Origin: Kryptolebias marmoratus
Taxonomy: Eukaryota; Chordata; Actinopteri; Cyprinodontiformes; Rivulidae
Direction of reading: 5' to 3'
NCBI RefSeq assembly: GCF_001649575.2
Contig: NC_051443.1
Coordinates: forward strand, 431,025 to 495,024
DNA: 64,000 bases
Shown here: piece after piece, positions 25,737 to 40,800 of the stretch
Layout of the letters: every line of letters begins with the position of its first letter
How positions within the stretch are numbered: position 1 is the first letter of the stretch
Notes under the pieces: model-generated
The model's input: only the letters and a program-made list of their open reading frames with translations
Told to the model about the DNA's origin: nothing
Databases searched by the model: none
Made by a program: the position numbers and the translations under genes

Positions 25737-28700
25737 TCACACCCCGAGTTTGTTGGCCTGTGTCAGCACCACCTTGAGCACAGGCATGAAGGCGGAGGTC
25801 TCACTGAAGTTGCTGCTGCTGACGATGTGAGTGTGGATGTTGAGGCCCTCGGTGTAGGAGCGAGACTCGATGCTCCTCACAATGTTATGCAGTCCTCCAA
25901 TGATGGCAGGGGAGAGCTGCAGAGACAAACAGCTGAGTTATGTTGGCTGATCGGATTTTCAGGTGAAACTGTTGAACTGGATGCTCTGCGTGGCACACGG
26001 TGTTCCTTAGCTGACAACTGTTTAATAAGACCATTTTAAATGAAATTTAATGTTTGTAGGAGAAAAGCAGATGCATTATTATTATTGACTACTGCCAACA
26101 GACATCTGTTAGCAAAATATTCCATGAACCCACAGACAAATCTCAATGAACCTCTCAGAAAGTCTTCACTGGATGTACTTCTAGAACTGACTACTACTGC
26201 TGCCACAACCAAGTACTCTTAGCAGCACAAACATTGGTGCAGTTTTAGAGAAGTCAAGCTAAAATGTGTCACCCCTGAGACATACTCAGTGACAGACTCT
26301 GCTCTTTGTTTAAAACTTTGCCTTTAACTGATAGAACCAACTGTGTATGTTGTGTTAGCAAAATATCTCATGAAACACTGATGGACTTCAATGAAACTTT
26401 TAGAAAGTAATCTTTGGATGTACCTCTAGAACTGATTAACTTCTGGACTCAACCTATTTCCAAACTACTCTAATGCCTGGTTCATACAGCAAGATTTTAT
26501 ATTTGTTGGACAATTTTCAAAACCTAAGAGACCACACGCTTGATGATACAATCTTAGGTTTTTGGAATCGTAACCATGCTTTCTGATTGGCTACCGGTCT
26601 CACATTCACCAGGCTGCTTTCCCATTCGTCCTCGGGGGAACACCACACGCTACGATATCGGCTAAAAAAAATCCAACATGTTAAATATCCTCGACTTTAG
26701 ATCAACGCGGTCATGACGTCCTTCCAAGTGGACCAGATCACTCTTATTACATCACACACAGCAGAAATATTGGTTAAGAGTCATCCTGATAATCGGGGCG
26801 TTCTAAGATTGCCGGAAGGCAAAAATTGGGATAAAAATCTTTCCGTGTGAACTAGGCATAAGCTGTCAGAGAATTTGGATCAAATCTATTGAACTATGGC
26901 AAACAGAGCTTTGTTATAGTTGATAATTAAAATATGTGAAGCCCAAAGTAAAACTTATATTCTTTTATGTATATCTGAGTACAGACAAGTATTCAGATAT
27001 ATACACTGCTTAAAAAAATAAAGGGAACACTCAAATAACACATCCTATATCTGAATGAATGAAATATTCTCATTGAATAATTTGTTCTGTACAAAGTTGA
27101 ATGAGCTGACAACAAAATCACACAAAAACCATCAATGGAAATTAAATTTATGAACCAATGGAGGCCTGGATTTGGAGTCACGCAGAAAATCAAAGTGAAA
27201 AACAGACTACAGGCTGCTCCAACTTTGATGTAATGTCCTTAAAACGCATCAAAATAAGGCTCAGTACTGAGTGTGGCCTCCACCTGCCTGTATGACCTCC
27301 CTACAACACCTGGGCATGCTCCTGATGAGGTGGAGGATGGTCTCCTGAGGGATCTCCTCCCAGACCTGGACTAAAGCATCCGCCAACTCCTGGACAGTCT
27401 GTGGTGCAACGTGAGGTTGGTGGATGGAGCGAGACATGATGTCCCAGATGTGCTCAATCGGATTCAGATCTGGGGAACGAGCGGGCCAGTCCAAAGCTTC
27501 AATGCCTTCATCTTGCAGGAACTGCTGACACACTCCAGCCACATGAGGTCTAGCATTGTCCTGCATGAGGAGGAACCCAGGGCCAACCGCACCAGCATAT
27601 GGTCTCACAAGGGGTCTGAGGATCTCATCTTGGTACCTAATGGCAATCATGGCGAGCACATGGAGGGCCGTGCAGCCCTCCAAAGAAATGCCACCACACA
27701 CCATTACTGACCCACTGCCAAACCGGTCATGTTGAAGGATGTTGCAGGCAGCAGATGGCTCTCCACGGCGTCTCCAGACTCTGTCACGTCTGTCTCATGT
27801 GCTCAGTGTGAACCTGCTTTCATCTGTGAAGAGCACAGGGTGCCAGTTATGAATCTGCCAATCCTGGTGTTCTCTGGCACATGCCAAGCGTCCTGCACGG
27901 TGTTGGGCTGTGAGCACAACCCCCATCTGTGGACATCGGGCCCTCATACTATCCCTTATGGAGTCAGTTTCTAACCGTTTGTGCAGACACATGCACATTT
28001 GTGGCCTGCTGGAGGTCATTCTGCAGGGCTCTGGCAGTGCTCCTCCTGTTCCTCCTTGCACAAAGGTGGAGGGAACGGTCCTGCTGCTGGATTGTTGCCC
28101 TCCTACGACCTCCTCCACGTCTCCTGGTAGCGCCTCCAGCCTCTGGACGCTGACAGATACAGCTTGCATTGATGTGCCATCCTGGATGAGCTGCACTACC
28201 TGAACCACTTGTGTGGGTTGTAGAGTCCGTCTCATGCTACCACGAGTGTGAAAGCACCACCGACATTCAAAAGTGACCAAAACATCAGCCAGAAAGCGTA
28301 GGTACTGAGAAGTGGTCTGTGGTTCCCACCTGCAGAACCACTCCTTTATTGAGTGTGTCTTGCTAATTGCCAAAAATTTCCATCTGTTGTCTTCCATTTG
28401 CACAACAGCAGGTGAAACTGATTGCCAATCAGTGTTGCTTCCTAAGTGGACAGTTTGCTTTCACAGACGCTTGATTTACTTGTAGTTATATTGTTGTTTA
28501 AGTGTTCCCTTTATTTTTTGAGCAGTGTATATATATATATTACATCTGAAGAAATAATCTATTAGTTTGAGTGACTTTTGCACAAAGCTCGTTGTTGTCC
28601 AAATACTTACCGTCTCCTCTCTGAGTTTGTCATAGAGAGCTTCCAAGCGTTTGTTTGCATCGTCCAGCTTCCTCTTGGTTTGCTGGGAACAGAAAATCAG

Positions 28701-28747
28701 CACAAGATGAGACACTTGGGTCCTGCACATGTTGAACCCAGAAGCAA

Positions 28748-28802
<55 letters not shown>

Positions 28803-31800
28803 CAAATAATTTCCATGGACCATGCCTAGATCATATAATATATGACCTGAGACTGATGGCGGTTTTGAACAACTCTTTAGCACATCTCTAAACTGCCTGA
28901 ACTGTCACAGACCTACTGAACATTATCTCCCACTGCACTTCTCCCACTACTCTTAGCATAGTTTGGTATCAAAGTTGGCTGTAAGACAAGTTTACCTTTC
29001 AGCTGACGCATTATTTAGACCTTGTCTGTGTTTTCTAAGCCGAACTACAGCCACAAAAACCAGTGAGTGTCACAAAAATGCTTGTATCACTCAGCTCAGC
29101 TGTGATAATTATGTTTTCATGAACTTCTAGGTTCATGACATCCCATGCTCATTCACAGCATATATCAGTCACTGCTTGAAGGCTTGAAGTTCTTCAGAAG
29201 TATAAGAACTTTTCTTGGTTATAGGGTAATTCATGTCTAGGTAAGTCAGTGCAGGTAGTGATTAATAGTCAGTGAACATTTCTCTTCTTTGAAGCTCATA
29301 AAGGTCCATCCCTCCAATCAAGAGACACTTCCCACATCTTGCCCTACTTTGAGTATCCAGACCTTTTTTGTGATGCATTTTAGCTCCACAGTTGCTAGTT
29401 CCCTTCACTGTCCCACTTGGAGAACTTTGAAGCAGTGGCTGTTGAGTGAAGTGGGGGGGAAGCACACTAGCATGGGTCAGGAGAGTCCTGTGCTTACACT
29501 CCTGACAGAGCAGGTTCAGTTCAACATCCACTTCAACTTACTCCAACAACCCAGGATTTCTGCCAGACGTTGGTCCCTTAATGGTCTGAATAATGAATTC
29601 TTTGAGTTCAATGCTTCATAATTGATGCAGCTAAATTCACATGCAGATAAATCTCACTCCCCTCCCACCAGAGGGTACCAGACTGTCTGTTTTAGAAAGC
29701 AGAAATCTGAGACTTCCCTGCCCCTCATGCACTTTAAAGCATGGAACTTCACACTCTGAGAACGTTTCCTGGATAGGAAGTGAAACGTCTTCAACTACTT
29801 GTTTTTTAAAACCTTTTGGATTTTCCAGCATCAGTAATGGTCCCAGGTAAAAACACAAAGCAGCTAATGGCTTATCTGACTCTCCCCTGACCGACCTCAC
29901 TAAGCCGGCTTCGTAGTACAAGACACTGATTGGTTCCCGTGTAGGAAACAGAAATGGATCGCTGCTGTCTCTGTCATTTTGAACTCACAGGGTCAGTGGC
30001 TATAGCCAAGCACTTCTGGATCAGCTCCTCGAATGTGGTCTTGAGAACAAGGTGCTCATGGGGGATGGGCTTTTTCATGATCTTCTCAGCAGGGATGGAC
30101 TGCAGAGGCTGAGATAAGAAGCCACAGACACATCAGTTAAACAGAACTTCATCTTTCCTTCTTCAGATTTAGTATCTGAGCTTTACAGACATGAATGGTG
30201 TCTCCTGTAGGAGCGCCGGGTGCGCCCTCCATGTTGGAGTTGAGCCCTGCCGGGGGGAACTGCAGCTGCTGCATGCTGGAGAAGGGGACCTGGCCAACGT
30301 GTGGACCCACGTGTGGACCCTGCACCATTGCCTGGGGCGCCCCAGAGGACATCGGCTGTGTGTGAGGGTCAGCACCCAGAGGGCTCATGATGGGAGCTGT
30401 GATGGGAGCCGGTGGCATGTAGTGTTCTGGAACCGGCTGGATAAACACAAAAAGGTTTTGTTTTATGTCTGTCCACAACATGACTGCATATATGAGCAAG
30501 TTGTAGATTCTGGTGGTCCAAAATATGTTAAGACATTTCAAAAAATTAAGCTACAAAACAAAAAAGGTTTCCTTCAGTTGTATAAGATCTGCATTTTAGC
30601 TGGGTGACATAGTAGATCTAGAGAAATTGTATTTTTACAAGAAATGCAGTGTGAGCTCTGTTAGCAGCAGTTAGCATACAGGAAACTGCACGCTGCTTTC
30701 AGCGCCACCCGGTGTCATCACAAAGTAATGTTTAGTCATGGGTCGATCACTGTATGCAAGTGAAGAGTGAGGCAACATTTAACTAAATTTACATCTACTT
30801 ATTTTTGTAATTAAGTGTTTAATGGTACTTGTAGTGTGTGTGTTTAATTGATTTAGTTGTAAGTTTTTTAGAGATGTGAAACACGGGTGGTAAATAAGCT
30901 ATTGTTATTTTATGCTTGAGANGCTAAGTATATAAAGTGAGAATGTTGAATTGAATTTATATTGATTTATTTAAAAATAAGAAAGTAGTAAAAGTTTTAC
31001 ATCAACCTACTCCTTTACATACAGATAACTTTTTTATGTGGGCCAAAATGAATGACTGAATGAATGAATGAATTCCAAGATGACCGATTAATCGAGAAAA
31101 TAATCGCCCGATTAATCGATTATTGAAATTATCGTTAGTTGCAGCCCTAGTGTGAACGGTGTGCTGAATGACTTTCCCTCAGCTCTGACAATCTGTTCAA
31201 GAAGCTGAAAATGAAAATGACTTGAAGCTGAAAGAAACTGAACACCATGGAAAAACTAAAAGCCAATAATAGGAAGCTAGCTAAAAGTTAAACTGGCAGA
31301 ACGGGAGCTAAGACTGCAGTAAGACAAAGCACAGAGCATTTAAAACAATCAGCTGCTTTTTAATAAATGTCTGCGTATGATCTGAGGGGCACTTTGTCAC
31401 GACACACCAGAATCTTTTAGAAATAAATGTAAAGTAACACAAAACATACAGGGATATTTGGAAAACGTTTTTTTTTTTTAAAAAAGACTTAAATTACATT
31501 GTAAAGCAGGAAAAAAGTAAATAAATAGGTTTAGCAAACTAAAGACAGAATAAAAGCAATAAATAGGGATGAACTGACTGAAATTTAATTGTTTGAAGAT
31601 AGTAACAGGTTTTGTAATATTCTTATATTAATTTGTTTGTTTCAATTTAGCCCCCCTTTCTGCTTTCAACACAAAGATCACATTAAAATGTATAAAAGTT
31701 ACACTCAGCTGTTCGCAGACTTACCTTCTTCTTCGGTGCTCTGGTCAGAGCGGGGGGGTCGTTCCAGCCGTTCTGAGGCCCTACAGACAAAAAGGGTTTT

Positions 31801-34800
31801 AATGTGATCTAATTCATCATGTAATTAGACAACAGGAGCTACAGCTGCTGAAAACTAACTTCTGACCAGCAAGAACTAAATTAAACAGATATGATTTTTA
31901 AAAAAAACATCATTTTAAATAAGCTTCACAAAATCTTTAAAATACTAGTTATTACTTTTACTTGTATTACTTTTTTATTTAAAGACAAAAGTTCACTAGA
32001 TACAAAGTGTTGAAGGGTTTACCTGGTTAAGAATTATATCTGGGTATTATTACTATTTATTATTAACCTGGACTATAAATGTTTTAAACACTTTTATAAA
32101 GATTTACCTACTAGGGGCACAAAAACTAAAGCTTGACTTCTTCAACAGGCTGACTGATAATTAAACAGTTCAAGTATTTATTGTCATTTTGTTGAAATTA
32201 TGATCATTTAGCAGAACAGAAATAATGTGCTGCTAGTTGAAATCACGGATCGACAGAAAGCCGTGAACGATTCAGACTCTTTTCCACGCAGCCAATCAGG
32301 GAGCTGTTAGTAAAACCAGATTTCTGAAGCTGAACATTTAACAACATAAGTCTGAGTGCAGACTGGGGGGCTGGGGTGAGACTTCAGGTTCTCTCATGTT
32401 GGTGTAACTTCTGAAGGAAGGAAGGAGCAACAGAACCCCATCAGAACCAGATGCATTCAGCTGATGTAGAAATGGGCTGTATGTTTCAGATTTTGCTCAG
32501 ATGCCAATTAAACAGTTATTAATTCATTGCTGTGCATCACAGAAAAACATGTTAAAAACATATTTGCTCAATGAAGTGATCTGCACATTATGTGTTGAAG
32601 TCAGAGCTAATTGTAGAGGTAAAAGTTTAGGATCTTTCTGTCCCAACCTAAACAGCAGCAGCCTGTTGGTAAGGGACTTTGTGTTTTTGTGTTGTCAGCC
32701 TCAGAAGTGCGCCCCTCAAATGGCTCAGATTTACCTGAGGTACTCCTGCATTCATCTACAGTAACAGAGTGAATAATTCATGTAAGCTGTGCAGAACAAA
32801 TAATGGGCAGTGATGGTGATTAACAGAGTTGTTTGTGCTGCTCTGACTGCAGCAGCACAAACACAGACTCTCCTCTTCCAGTCAGCTTACCCAACCAAAC
32901 AGTTTTAGGCCCTACTACGTGATTTAGAAGAGTCTCCAACTCTCATTCTGTGAAGTGTCTCTTTTTCCTGCCAGCAGACATGATTTTTGGATTGTGCAGA
33001 GAGGAGAACCACACATGCAGGACATCCATCCATCCATCCATTTTCTTTACCTGCTTCTCCATTCTGGGTCACAGGGAGCTGGTGCCTGTCCCCTGCAGTC
33101 ACTGGGGGAGAGGCGGGGGACAGCCTGGACAGGTCACAAGTCCATCACAGGGACACAGAGACAAACAACCATTCACACTCTCACTCACATCTAGGGACAA
33201 TTTTAGAGTTACCAGTTAACCTACCATGCATGTTTTTGGTCTGTGGGAGGAAACCAGAGTACCTGGAGTAAACCCACATGTTCACAGGGAGAACATGTAA
33301 ACTCCACCCAGAAAGGCTCCAGGTAAGAAGCAATCCTGTGACCTTCCTGCTCAAATCCACATTGATCAGGATGTACAAAGGAAATGTGCTTGGATTAATG
33401 CACAGTTTCTTACATCTGGATTTGTTTTGTGCAGCTCGACTGTGCCTGAGATGAGTTGGAGATGCTCACAACGATTCAAAGAGAAAAGTTGTCACACACA
33501 TTTTTTTTCAACATATTCAAAACTTAAGCAAGGACGTTGAGGACCACCGCAGACGTGGTGAGACATTCTGAAGACTCCCTCGTGAATACCTTTCACCAAC
33601 CAGTCCCAGCCCAGACACTACCTGCAGCACTCTCCTGCCCTTAGAGCACAGCTGGTAAAACATTTAAAGACGCTCCTTTACTGCTGAATGAAGTTATTCA
33701 CATTTTCTGGATGGAAACCTGAACCGCTGAGTTCATGCCGAGTGAGTTTGTGAGAAGAACAGAGAGCCATGCAGACCTGTTGTCTTAGAGGCAGTGGTCA
33801 GCTCAGGGTCAGGGTTTCGATGTGTACCTGAGACTCCGCTCGGTGGAGGAGGCATGTACGACACAGGAGATCCTGGACCACCATGCTGGAAAGACACTCC
33901 GGAGGATGGAGGAGCAGGAAGAGAGGAGGAGGTGAGAAAGAGAGGATGGGAGGGAGGGGAGGACGAGCACTGGGTGGCAGGAGGCTGTCCCAGCTGAGAT
34001 GGGATGGGCTGGGTGTACTGATAGAGGAAACCAGGAGGGTGAGGAGGGGAGGAAGGCTCTGCAGGAGGAGTGTGAGGAGCAGCAGCAGCAGAGGGGTACT
34101 GAAGAGGCTGATAGATAGGTGCCCCCCCAGCTCCAGGTGGGTACTGATTGACCTGGGGGTAGGCTGAGAGTCACACAGGATGCTCTGTTAGTGAGAATCT
34201 GCTGCATCATGCACTGCATGCTTCAGAACTACTGACAGAAACAAAGAACAACGTTAGTATCGCTCAGATATCAGAATCAAACATTTCCACAGAGAAATGT
34301 TTGAACGGGTTATTAAAAGATGTTGACTGCACTTCTCGAAGCACTCCTGTCTCCTTTAGAAAACCTTTATAGACTTATTCCTAAATGTGCCCTTTCTGGA
34401 TGAGAATGGGAAACAACAGAAAAGTCAGTGGAGACTGAACCATCAGCGCCACCTGCTGCCTGTCTAGAAACAGTGACAGAAATACCCTTACATTTTTCAG
34501 ATTTCTAACAAATTCACCAACATTTACATATGAACTGTTTATAATCCCTTTTGTTCTGTGATTCTTTTAAACAACCAGTCTAGATCTGTCATGAGATGCA
34601 TGTGAGCTGTCTGCTCCAACACTCACGCTGGTACTGATGGGAGAACATGTATGCAGGAGTGGAGGAGGCCTGCGGAGCTGCTGCAGAGCTGGATGCTGGC
34701 AGGCCGTACATGGGGTTTGGAGGCTCCACCTGGAAAATAAAGAAAAAAGACAGGATAGTATCCTGTGTTTTCTCAGTTGGAAGAAAAAAGCTTGGAGCAG

Positions 34801-37800
34801 CTAAAGTGCTACAGCCCCAATTCTAAAAAAGTTGGCTCTTTTGTGTAAACATGTAAATAAAAACAGGATGCAATGATTTGCTAATCTCACACAGCTATAT
34901 TTTATTCATGATAGTAAACATATCAAGTGTTAAAACTGAGAAATTCTACTCCGATTTATTTTAAGAAAAAATAAGGTCATTTTAAATTTGATGGCAGCAA
35001 ATCATTGCATTGTTTTTATTTTTGTTTTACACAATGTCCCAATTTTTTGGAGTTGGGTTTATTCAGATGGATGTTGATTATAAATGGAAGTAATGAAGTC
35101 ATGCAATAAAAATCACTTTGCCAACCCAGACATGCAAGAAGCAAAGAAACGACTGAATGAGGACAGTGAATGCATCACAGAGTCAGGAGACGGCAGGAGC
35201 TGGTGGGGTTACCGCAGACATGACACTGCAGCCAGAGACACATTTGGGACACAAAGCATGGATCTAATAAATGGAAGCCTTGGCACTAAAGTGTGTGCTG
35301 AGTTTGGTGTACCTTCTGATCTGAAGGGCTGCCTACTTGGAGAGGAGGAGGAGGGACAGCGGGGAGGGCTGTGGGAGTTTGGTTACTCCAGGAGGTGACA
35401 GTGGAGGCAGCCCTCACCTGAAGCAAACAGAGACACACAGCTGCAGGGAGGTGGGAACACACACACCCATCACCACAATAACGCCATGATGAAAAGGATA
35501 GTTCTGTTTTGTTAATTCTGTTGGGTGGAGTAGTCACGGTTACACCTTTCCCATTTCAAGATTACAGGATCAAGATTCTAATTTCTTCATCAATGTTCAA
35601 CTAAGTGAAAACATTCAGTGTCTTATTAAAGCTGGAGAACAGGAACTGACACCGCTGTTTGTCTGGTTTAAAAGTGTTTTCATTCTGTGAAACAATGCTC
35701 AGGTTCAAGGTAAAATACAAAAAGAGGTGGAGTTGGGGCTCACTAGTTGCAGAATATGCAACAGATGGGAAATCATTTGCATAGAAAAATTTTACTAAAT
35801 TAGGGCCGATTTAACATTTTATACAGCACTCCCATGCCCGTATTTTATATAAGAAATCTGAAAAGCATTTTGTTTGATCTATATATTTAATAAAAAAAAA
35901 AGATTTCTTTAAAATTTTAAGAAAGCTTGAAAATGAATCTTTTCTACACCTTTTAGTACCTGGAAAATACTAAAAGCAAAGTGCAGACTTCAGGAGTGCA
36001 CAGGAACCCTGAGTACTCCTGAGAAGTGGGCTCAGACAGAAACCAGGCCGGGGACCGCCTCGGTGTGATTTCTGAGGGAGGTCAAAGCCAACCCATCCCT
36101 GGTGAGCCTCTGTACTGTGACAGGAGGTAGTAACAGAGCTGAAAACGGTTGACATCAAAAAGGAAAGACTATTTTGTGGCTCAGTAATGTGATAAAGTGA
36201 TGATATATGGCCTGTGTGACCACCTGCTTACAGGAATTCAACAACAAACAGAAGAAAGACCAATGATGAGGATGCACAACAACTTTGCATTTAGTAAAAA
36301 AACCAAAAGAATTGCTGAACTGAGTTAATTTGTCAGAAGTTGAAAACAATATAAGGGAGAGGTCTGTCCCACATTTAATGCCTTGTGCTCCATGTCGGCA
36401 GGTTCTGCTTCACTTCTTTGGTTCTTTGATTTCTGAGAGCTCACATCTGAACGGAACGTGCTCGCAGCTATCCGTGATTTATGAACGGCCAGAGGCAGCA
36501 GAAAAAGGGACAATTGTTTTGTGAATGAACCTATAATCTTACCTGCGGTGGACAGCATTCAAACAGAAACTTTCATGGGGGAGTCATGTTAAAAACTATT
36601 CAGAGCAACAGCAAGTTTCAGGCATCTATCCTGCTCTCCACAAACTCACTTTGAAAAAACAGAACTATCCCTTTAAAACCTGTGGACATGACAGAGCCAG
36701 GGTTCAAACCACAAGAACACAAGACCTGAAAAACATTTCAATCCATGGTTGCATCAATACGATCACAGGATTAGAAACTTATGTTTCATTTTCCAGCAGC
36801 AGATTGTCATTTAAACCCTGTCTGGACAAGAACAGAAACGACTACAAGAAAAACTCCAGGGACCACTTCACCATGTGGAGGAATGCCAGCAACATGAACT
36901 CTGTTTCCTGGTACGGTGGAACATACCGGCTGGAAATACTGCTGCTGTGCCGGGGCAGATGTAGGCCCGGGAGCAGGAGCAGCAGGTGGGACCAGCCGAG
37001 ACTGGACCCTCCGGTCCTGGGTCGGTGCCTGAGCTGCCTGAGCTGCCTGCTGTCCCAGAGCCCGACTGAGACGCTCACAAAGCTGCTGAATAGGAACCTA
37101 GGTTGAAGAAAAGATGTTTAACTTTCAATCAGGCAAATACAGAAGAGACTGGCTCACAGCTGGCTGGTTTGTAGAAAACACAAACTGAAGACGTTCGGTC
37201 AGAGTCACTCAGAACTCAACAACAATGCAACCGCAGATTCACCTGTTTCCTCACAATTGTGAGTCTCCGACTAGTTGTCAACCGTTGGGTTGTGTTTGAT
37301 ACCTGGTTGGTGCTGCTGGGCAGGTAGGTGATGGCTGTGGACAGGCAGCCTTGTGAGGCCAGCAGGTTGGCGTATTGGCTCATCTTCTCAGCCAGCAGGA
37401 TGCCGACAGACACAGGACCAGAGCGCTGAGTCTGCTCCACTGCATGACGCAACACCACCACCTTCTCCACCAGGTCCTGCACACACAAACAGCACTTTGT
37501 AATGTTTGTTTTCACTGCTAAATGCCTCTGGTCACCAGCCAGTTAAAGCAGATGCTGCTTTAAACCCACAACAATAAAAAAAAACATACTGAACTCTGTG
37601 TAGCTTATGATACTATCAATCAGGGACAATCACTGGAGTTTTTATTCAGCATTCCCTAAAAATGCATTAAACAGCAAAATGACAGGTAATACTCTCAGCT
37701 ACTACCACACACACACACACACCTGAGCTCAATAACAGTAAATTAACTGAGTTACAGACATTGTGAGTGTTGTTTTAAGGTCAGCTGGTTGTGTTTCAGT

Positions 37801-40800
37801 AACAATACACTGGAAGGAGCATAATATGACATGAAGAGAATATGAATACTTTTAGATATCTAGGGAAAGTAAATTAAAAATTAAATTAACCTTTATCATA
37901 ATTATGATGATTCTTGGTGATGTTGGGCCTTGCTGACTGACGGACGACCAGTGAATTCTTCTGTACATCTTTTTGCAACAAAACTACTTCTGTATACCGT
38001 GTGTTATTTTATTCATTCATATATTAAAAAGTTTGGCTCGATTGGGAGTTATCAGCTATCACTACTGATTTTTGTAACTTTTATACTTTTGAAAAAGTAA
38101 GTATGAGGTAAGGAGCTCAGTCATGTGGGGGGAGCTTGGAGTAGAGCCTCTGCCCCCCCTACAAGGAGTCAGGTATCTGATTAGGACGTCTCCTGGACGT
38201 CTCCCGTTTCTCTCTCAGAGGTTTGCAGGCATGTCCCACTGGGAGGAGACCCGAGGAGGTCTTGTATATTCTCTCTGGCCTGGGAACACCTTGGGATAAC
38301 CCAAGTGTGTTGCTTGGGAGAGGAAGGTCTGGGTTTCCCTTTGAAACTGTTGCCCCGCAACCAAATCATGGATAAGTGGTAGAAGATGGATGCATGGAAA
38401 TTGTTTAACAGTAGCGGCTGGTGGAGTTTTCTCCAGGGGGGGCTATAAGTCCAAAATACACATATACCAAAACATATACTAATGTATCACACCAGTGTAT
38501 TTACATGAATTAAAACAACAGAAGCAACATTATATAATAATATAAATGCAGAAGTGCTTCCTGAACACCAATACTTACAAAGACGGAGGTCTCCCAAGGC
38601 ACAAGCCTGCAGGACACATTTAGTGTTTATAAAACTTGTTTTCTCCCTTATTTTTCAAAACTTTATTGGAGAAAATACAAAAACATTCTCACTAAAATCT
38701 GCTTCAGTCTAATTTTTGTCTTCCTACTTTATTTTGGCTACTGTTCTGCTATTTCTAGAAAAAGGTCTGCTACTTGTAGCTATCATTCTGCTTTTAGCTT
38801 CCTTAGGTTTTAGCTGCTGTTTTGCTATTTCTACTTCTATTCAGCTACTTTAAGTGTTTAGCTATCATTTTAGTAATTTTAGCTACAGTGTTGCTAATTT
38901 AATTTCAGTTTTGTAATTCTTGCTACCATTTTGATATTATTTTGGTACTTAACTATTGTTTTGCTACTTTTAACTTTTGCCATCATTTTGTTAATGTTAG
39001 AATCAGTTTTTCTACTTTTAGTTTCTCTTCTGCTTGTCTGAACTTTAACAACTCTGCTTTAGCTTCAGTAAATATCATTCAGGGTCATTCAGCACAGTAT
39101 TCACACTACTTTTCACAGAAAATGCAAGTTTGAGGATACTGAAGTAACCTCTGCCCAGCATACAGACCTGTAGAGAACGAGGACAATGTCCGTCCTGCGC
39201 TCTGCTCCAGCAGGACACCAGCTTCTCCATGTTCCCAGCACAGATGTAACACAGACAAGCTTGAGACTTCAGCTGTGTATCCTCTGCTGCCTCCAGTCTG
39301 TCACCGAGAAGGTCTAAGGAACGAGTTACAGAGCATTAAATCAGAGCTGAGAGTCAGACGGGTGAAGGGCAAACATGAACAAGGACCAACCACAGAGAGA
39401 CGAGAACTCCTCAGGCTGAGTGTAAGTCATGACAGCAGCCAGGGCCTCCTTCCAGCTCTGCAGCTCGCAGGTGTTCAGGATGTCGTGCCAGTCTTTCATG
39501 ACCACGGCGCTGATCAGCTGCAGGACAAATCGCACTTCCATCATCATATCATTCAGGTCACAGTTCCGCAAAAAGGCCGAACCTCCCCAGGTGTTACCTT
39601 AGTTATCTTGCTGTGTGTTCTTGTGAAATACTTCTTCTGGGTTTTCTTTAAGAGTTCAGCCCCTCCAGCACAGGCCAAAATGATGCTGTCTGCCATTCGG
39701 TTGTCATGGAGACAGAGCTCCACAGCTCCCTCAAAGTCTCCAGATAGCAGAGCCTGCGTGATTAGTCCATCCACATCTGAAGAGGAAAAAATAACAATTA
39801 AATATTTCTAATAAAAACACGCATTTACAATTCCAACTCTGAAAAAGTAGGAATGTTTGGAAAAATGTAAATAAAAACAGCATGCAATGATTTGTAAATC
39901 TTAGTTACTTTTTTCCCCCACAATGAAAGATAACCAAGAAAATGTACCATTTTAAGGAAAACACAATTTTCTATTATATTCTAGCAACATATCTCAAAAA
40001 GGTTGTTGCTGTGCTGCGTTTCCCTCCATGAAGCATCCTGTCTTCTTTAACACCAGTCTGTAGACAGGTAGGACCTGAGGACAGCAGCTGATGGACGTTT
40101 GGAGGGAATCTTGGCCCATTCTTGTCTGATGGAGGATTCTAGCTGGTCAACAGTCCTGGGACTTCTTTGGCAGATTTTTTATTTCATGATGCATCAGATG
40201 TGAGAGGTGTGAGCTGCTGGCAGATCCTTTCAGAAATCTGGACTCTTCTTCTATGAAACCATGCTGCTGTAATGATGCAGTATGAGGTTCAGCATCGTCT
40301 TACTAAAATATGCAAGGCCTTCCATTGTCTGGATGGGAGCATGTTCTAAAAGCTTTCCAGATGTGTAAGCATAGACACTAATGCCCCCCCATACCAGCAG
40401 AGAGGCTGATAACAGATTGGATGGTCCCTCTCCTCTTTACTACAGAGGACATGCCACCTGTGGTTTCCAAAACAAAATCAAAATTTCAATTTGTCTGACC
40501 ACAGAACAGCTCACCATTTAAGTGACTCATGGCTCAGAGAAGACTGCTATGGTTCTGGATGGTGTTAACATCTGTCTTCTTCTTCACATGACAGAGCTTT
40601 AAGCAGCTTTTATGGATGACATGATGAACTACAGACACTGATCTGTGGAAGAGTTCCTGAGTCCATCAGTGATGTCCAGAACACAATCAGACCTGATTTA
40701 ATGCAGCGGCCCCTGAGGGCCCAAAGATCACAGACATCCAGTACTGACTTTAACCTTTGAGCTCAGAGACTTGCCCAGATTCTTGAAAACATTTGATATT

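Larger units (their letters stand above)
25737..35417 (-). other. sec31a: Sec31a part 3: proline-rich linker, active WN segment and C-terminal domain, exons 20-27
   Basis: Exons 35313-35417, 34627-34729, 33828-34163, 31725-31780, 30191-30436, 29989-30108, 28611-28682 and 25737-25916. Exon 22 holds [11 protein letters not shown], at the place where human SEC31A has its ALG-2 binding PxPGF-type site; here the motif is HPPGF. Exon 23 reads [18 protein letters not shown]; its Trp-Asn matches the pair that in yeast Sec31 inserts near the Sar1 active site. The last three exons are almost as in human ([58 protein letters not shown]). Confidence 0.93.

Noticed and set aside
25659..26039. Plus-strand 126-codon frame
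   Set aside because: Opposite strand of the last sec31a exon.
27411..28203. Plus-strand frames opposite the Tc1 transposase
   Set aside because: Antisense shadows; the minus strand carries the catalytic motifs.
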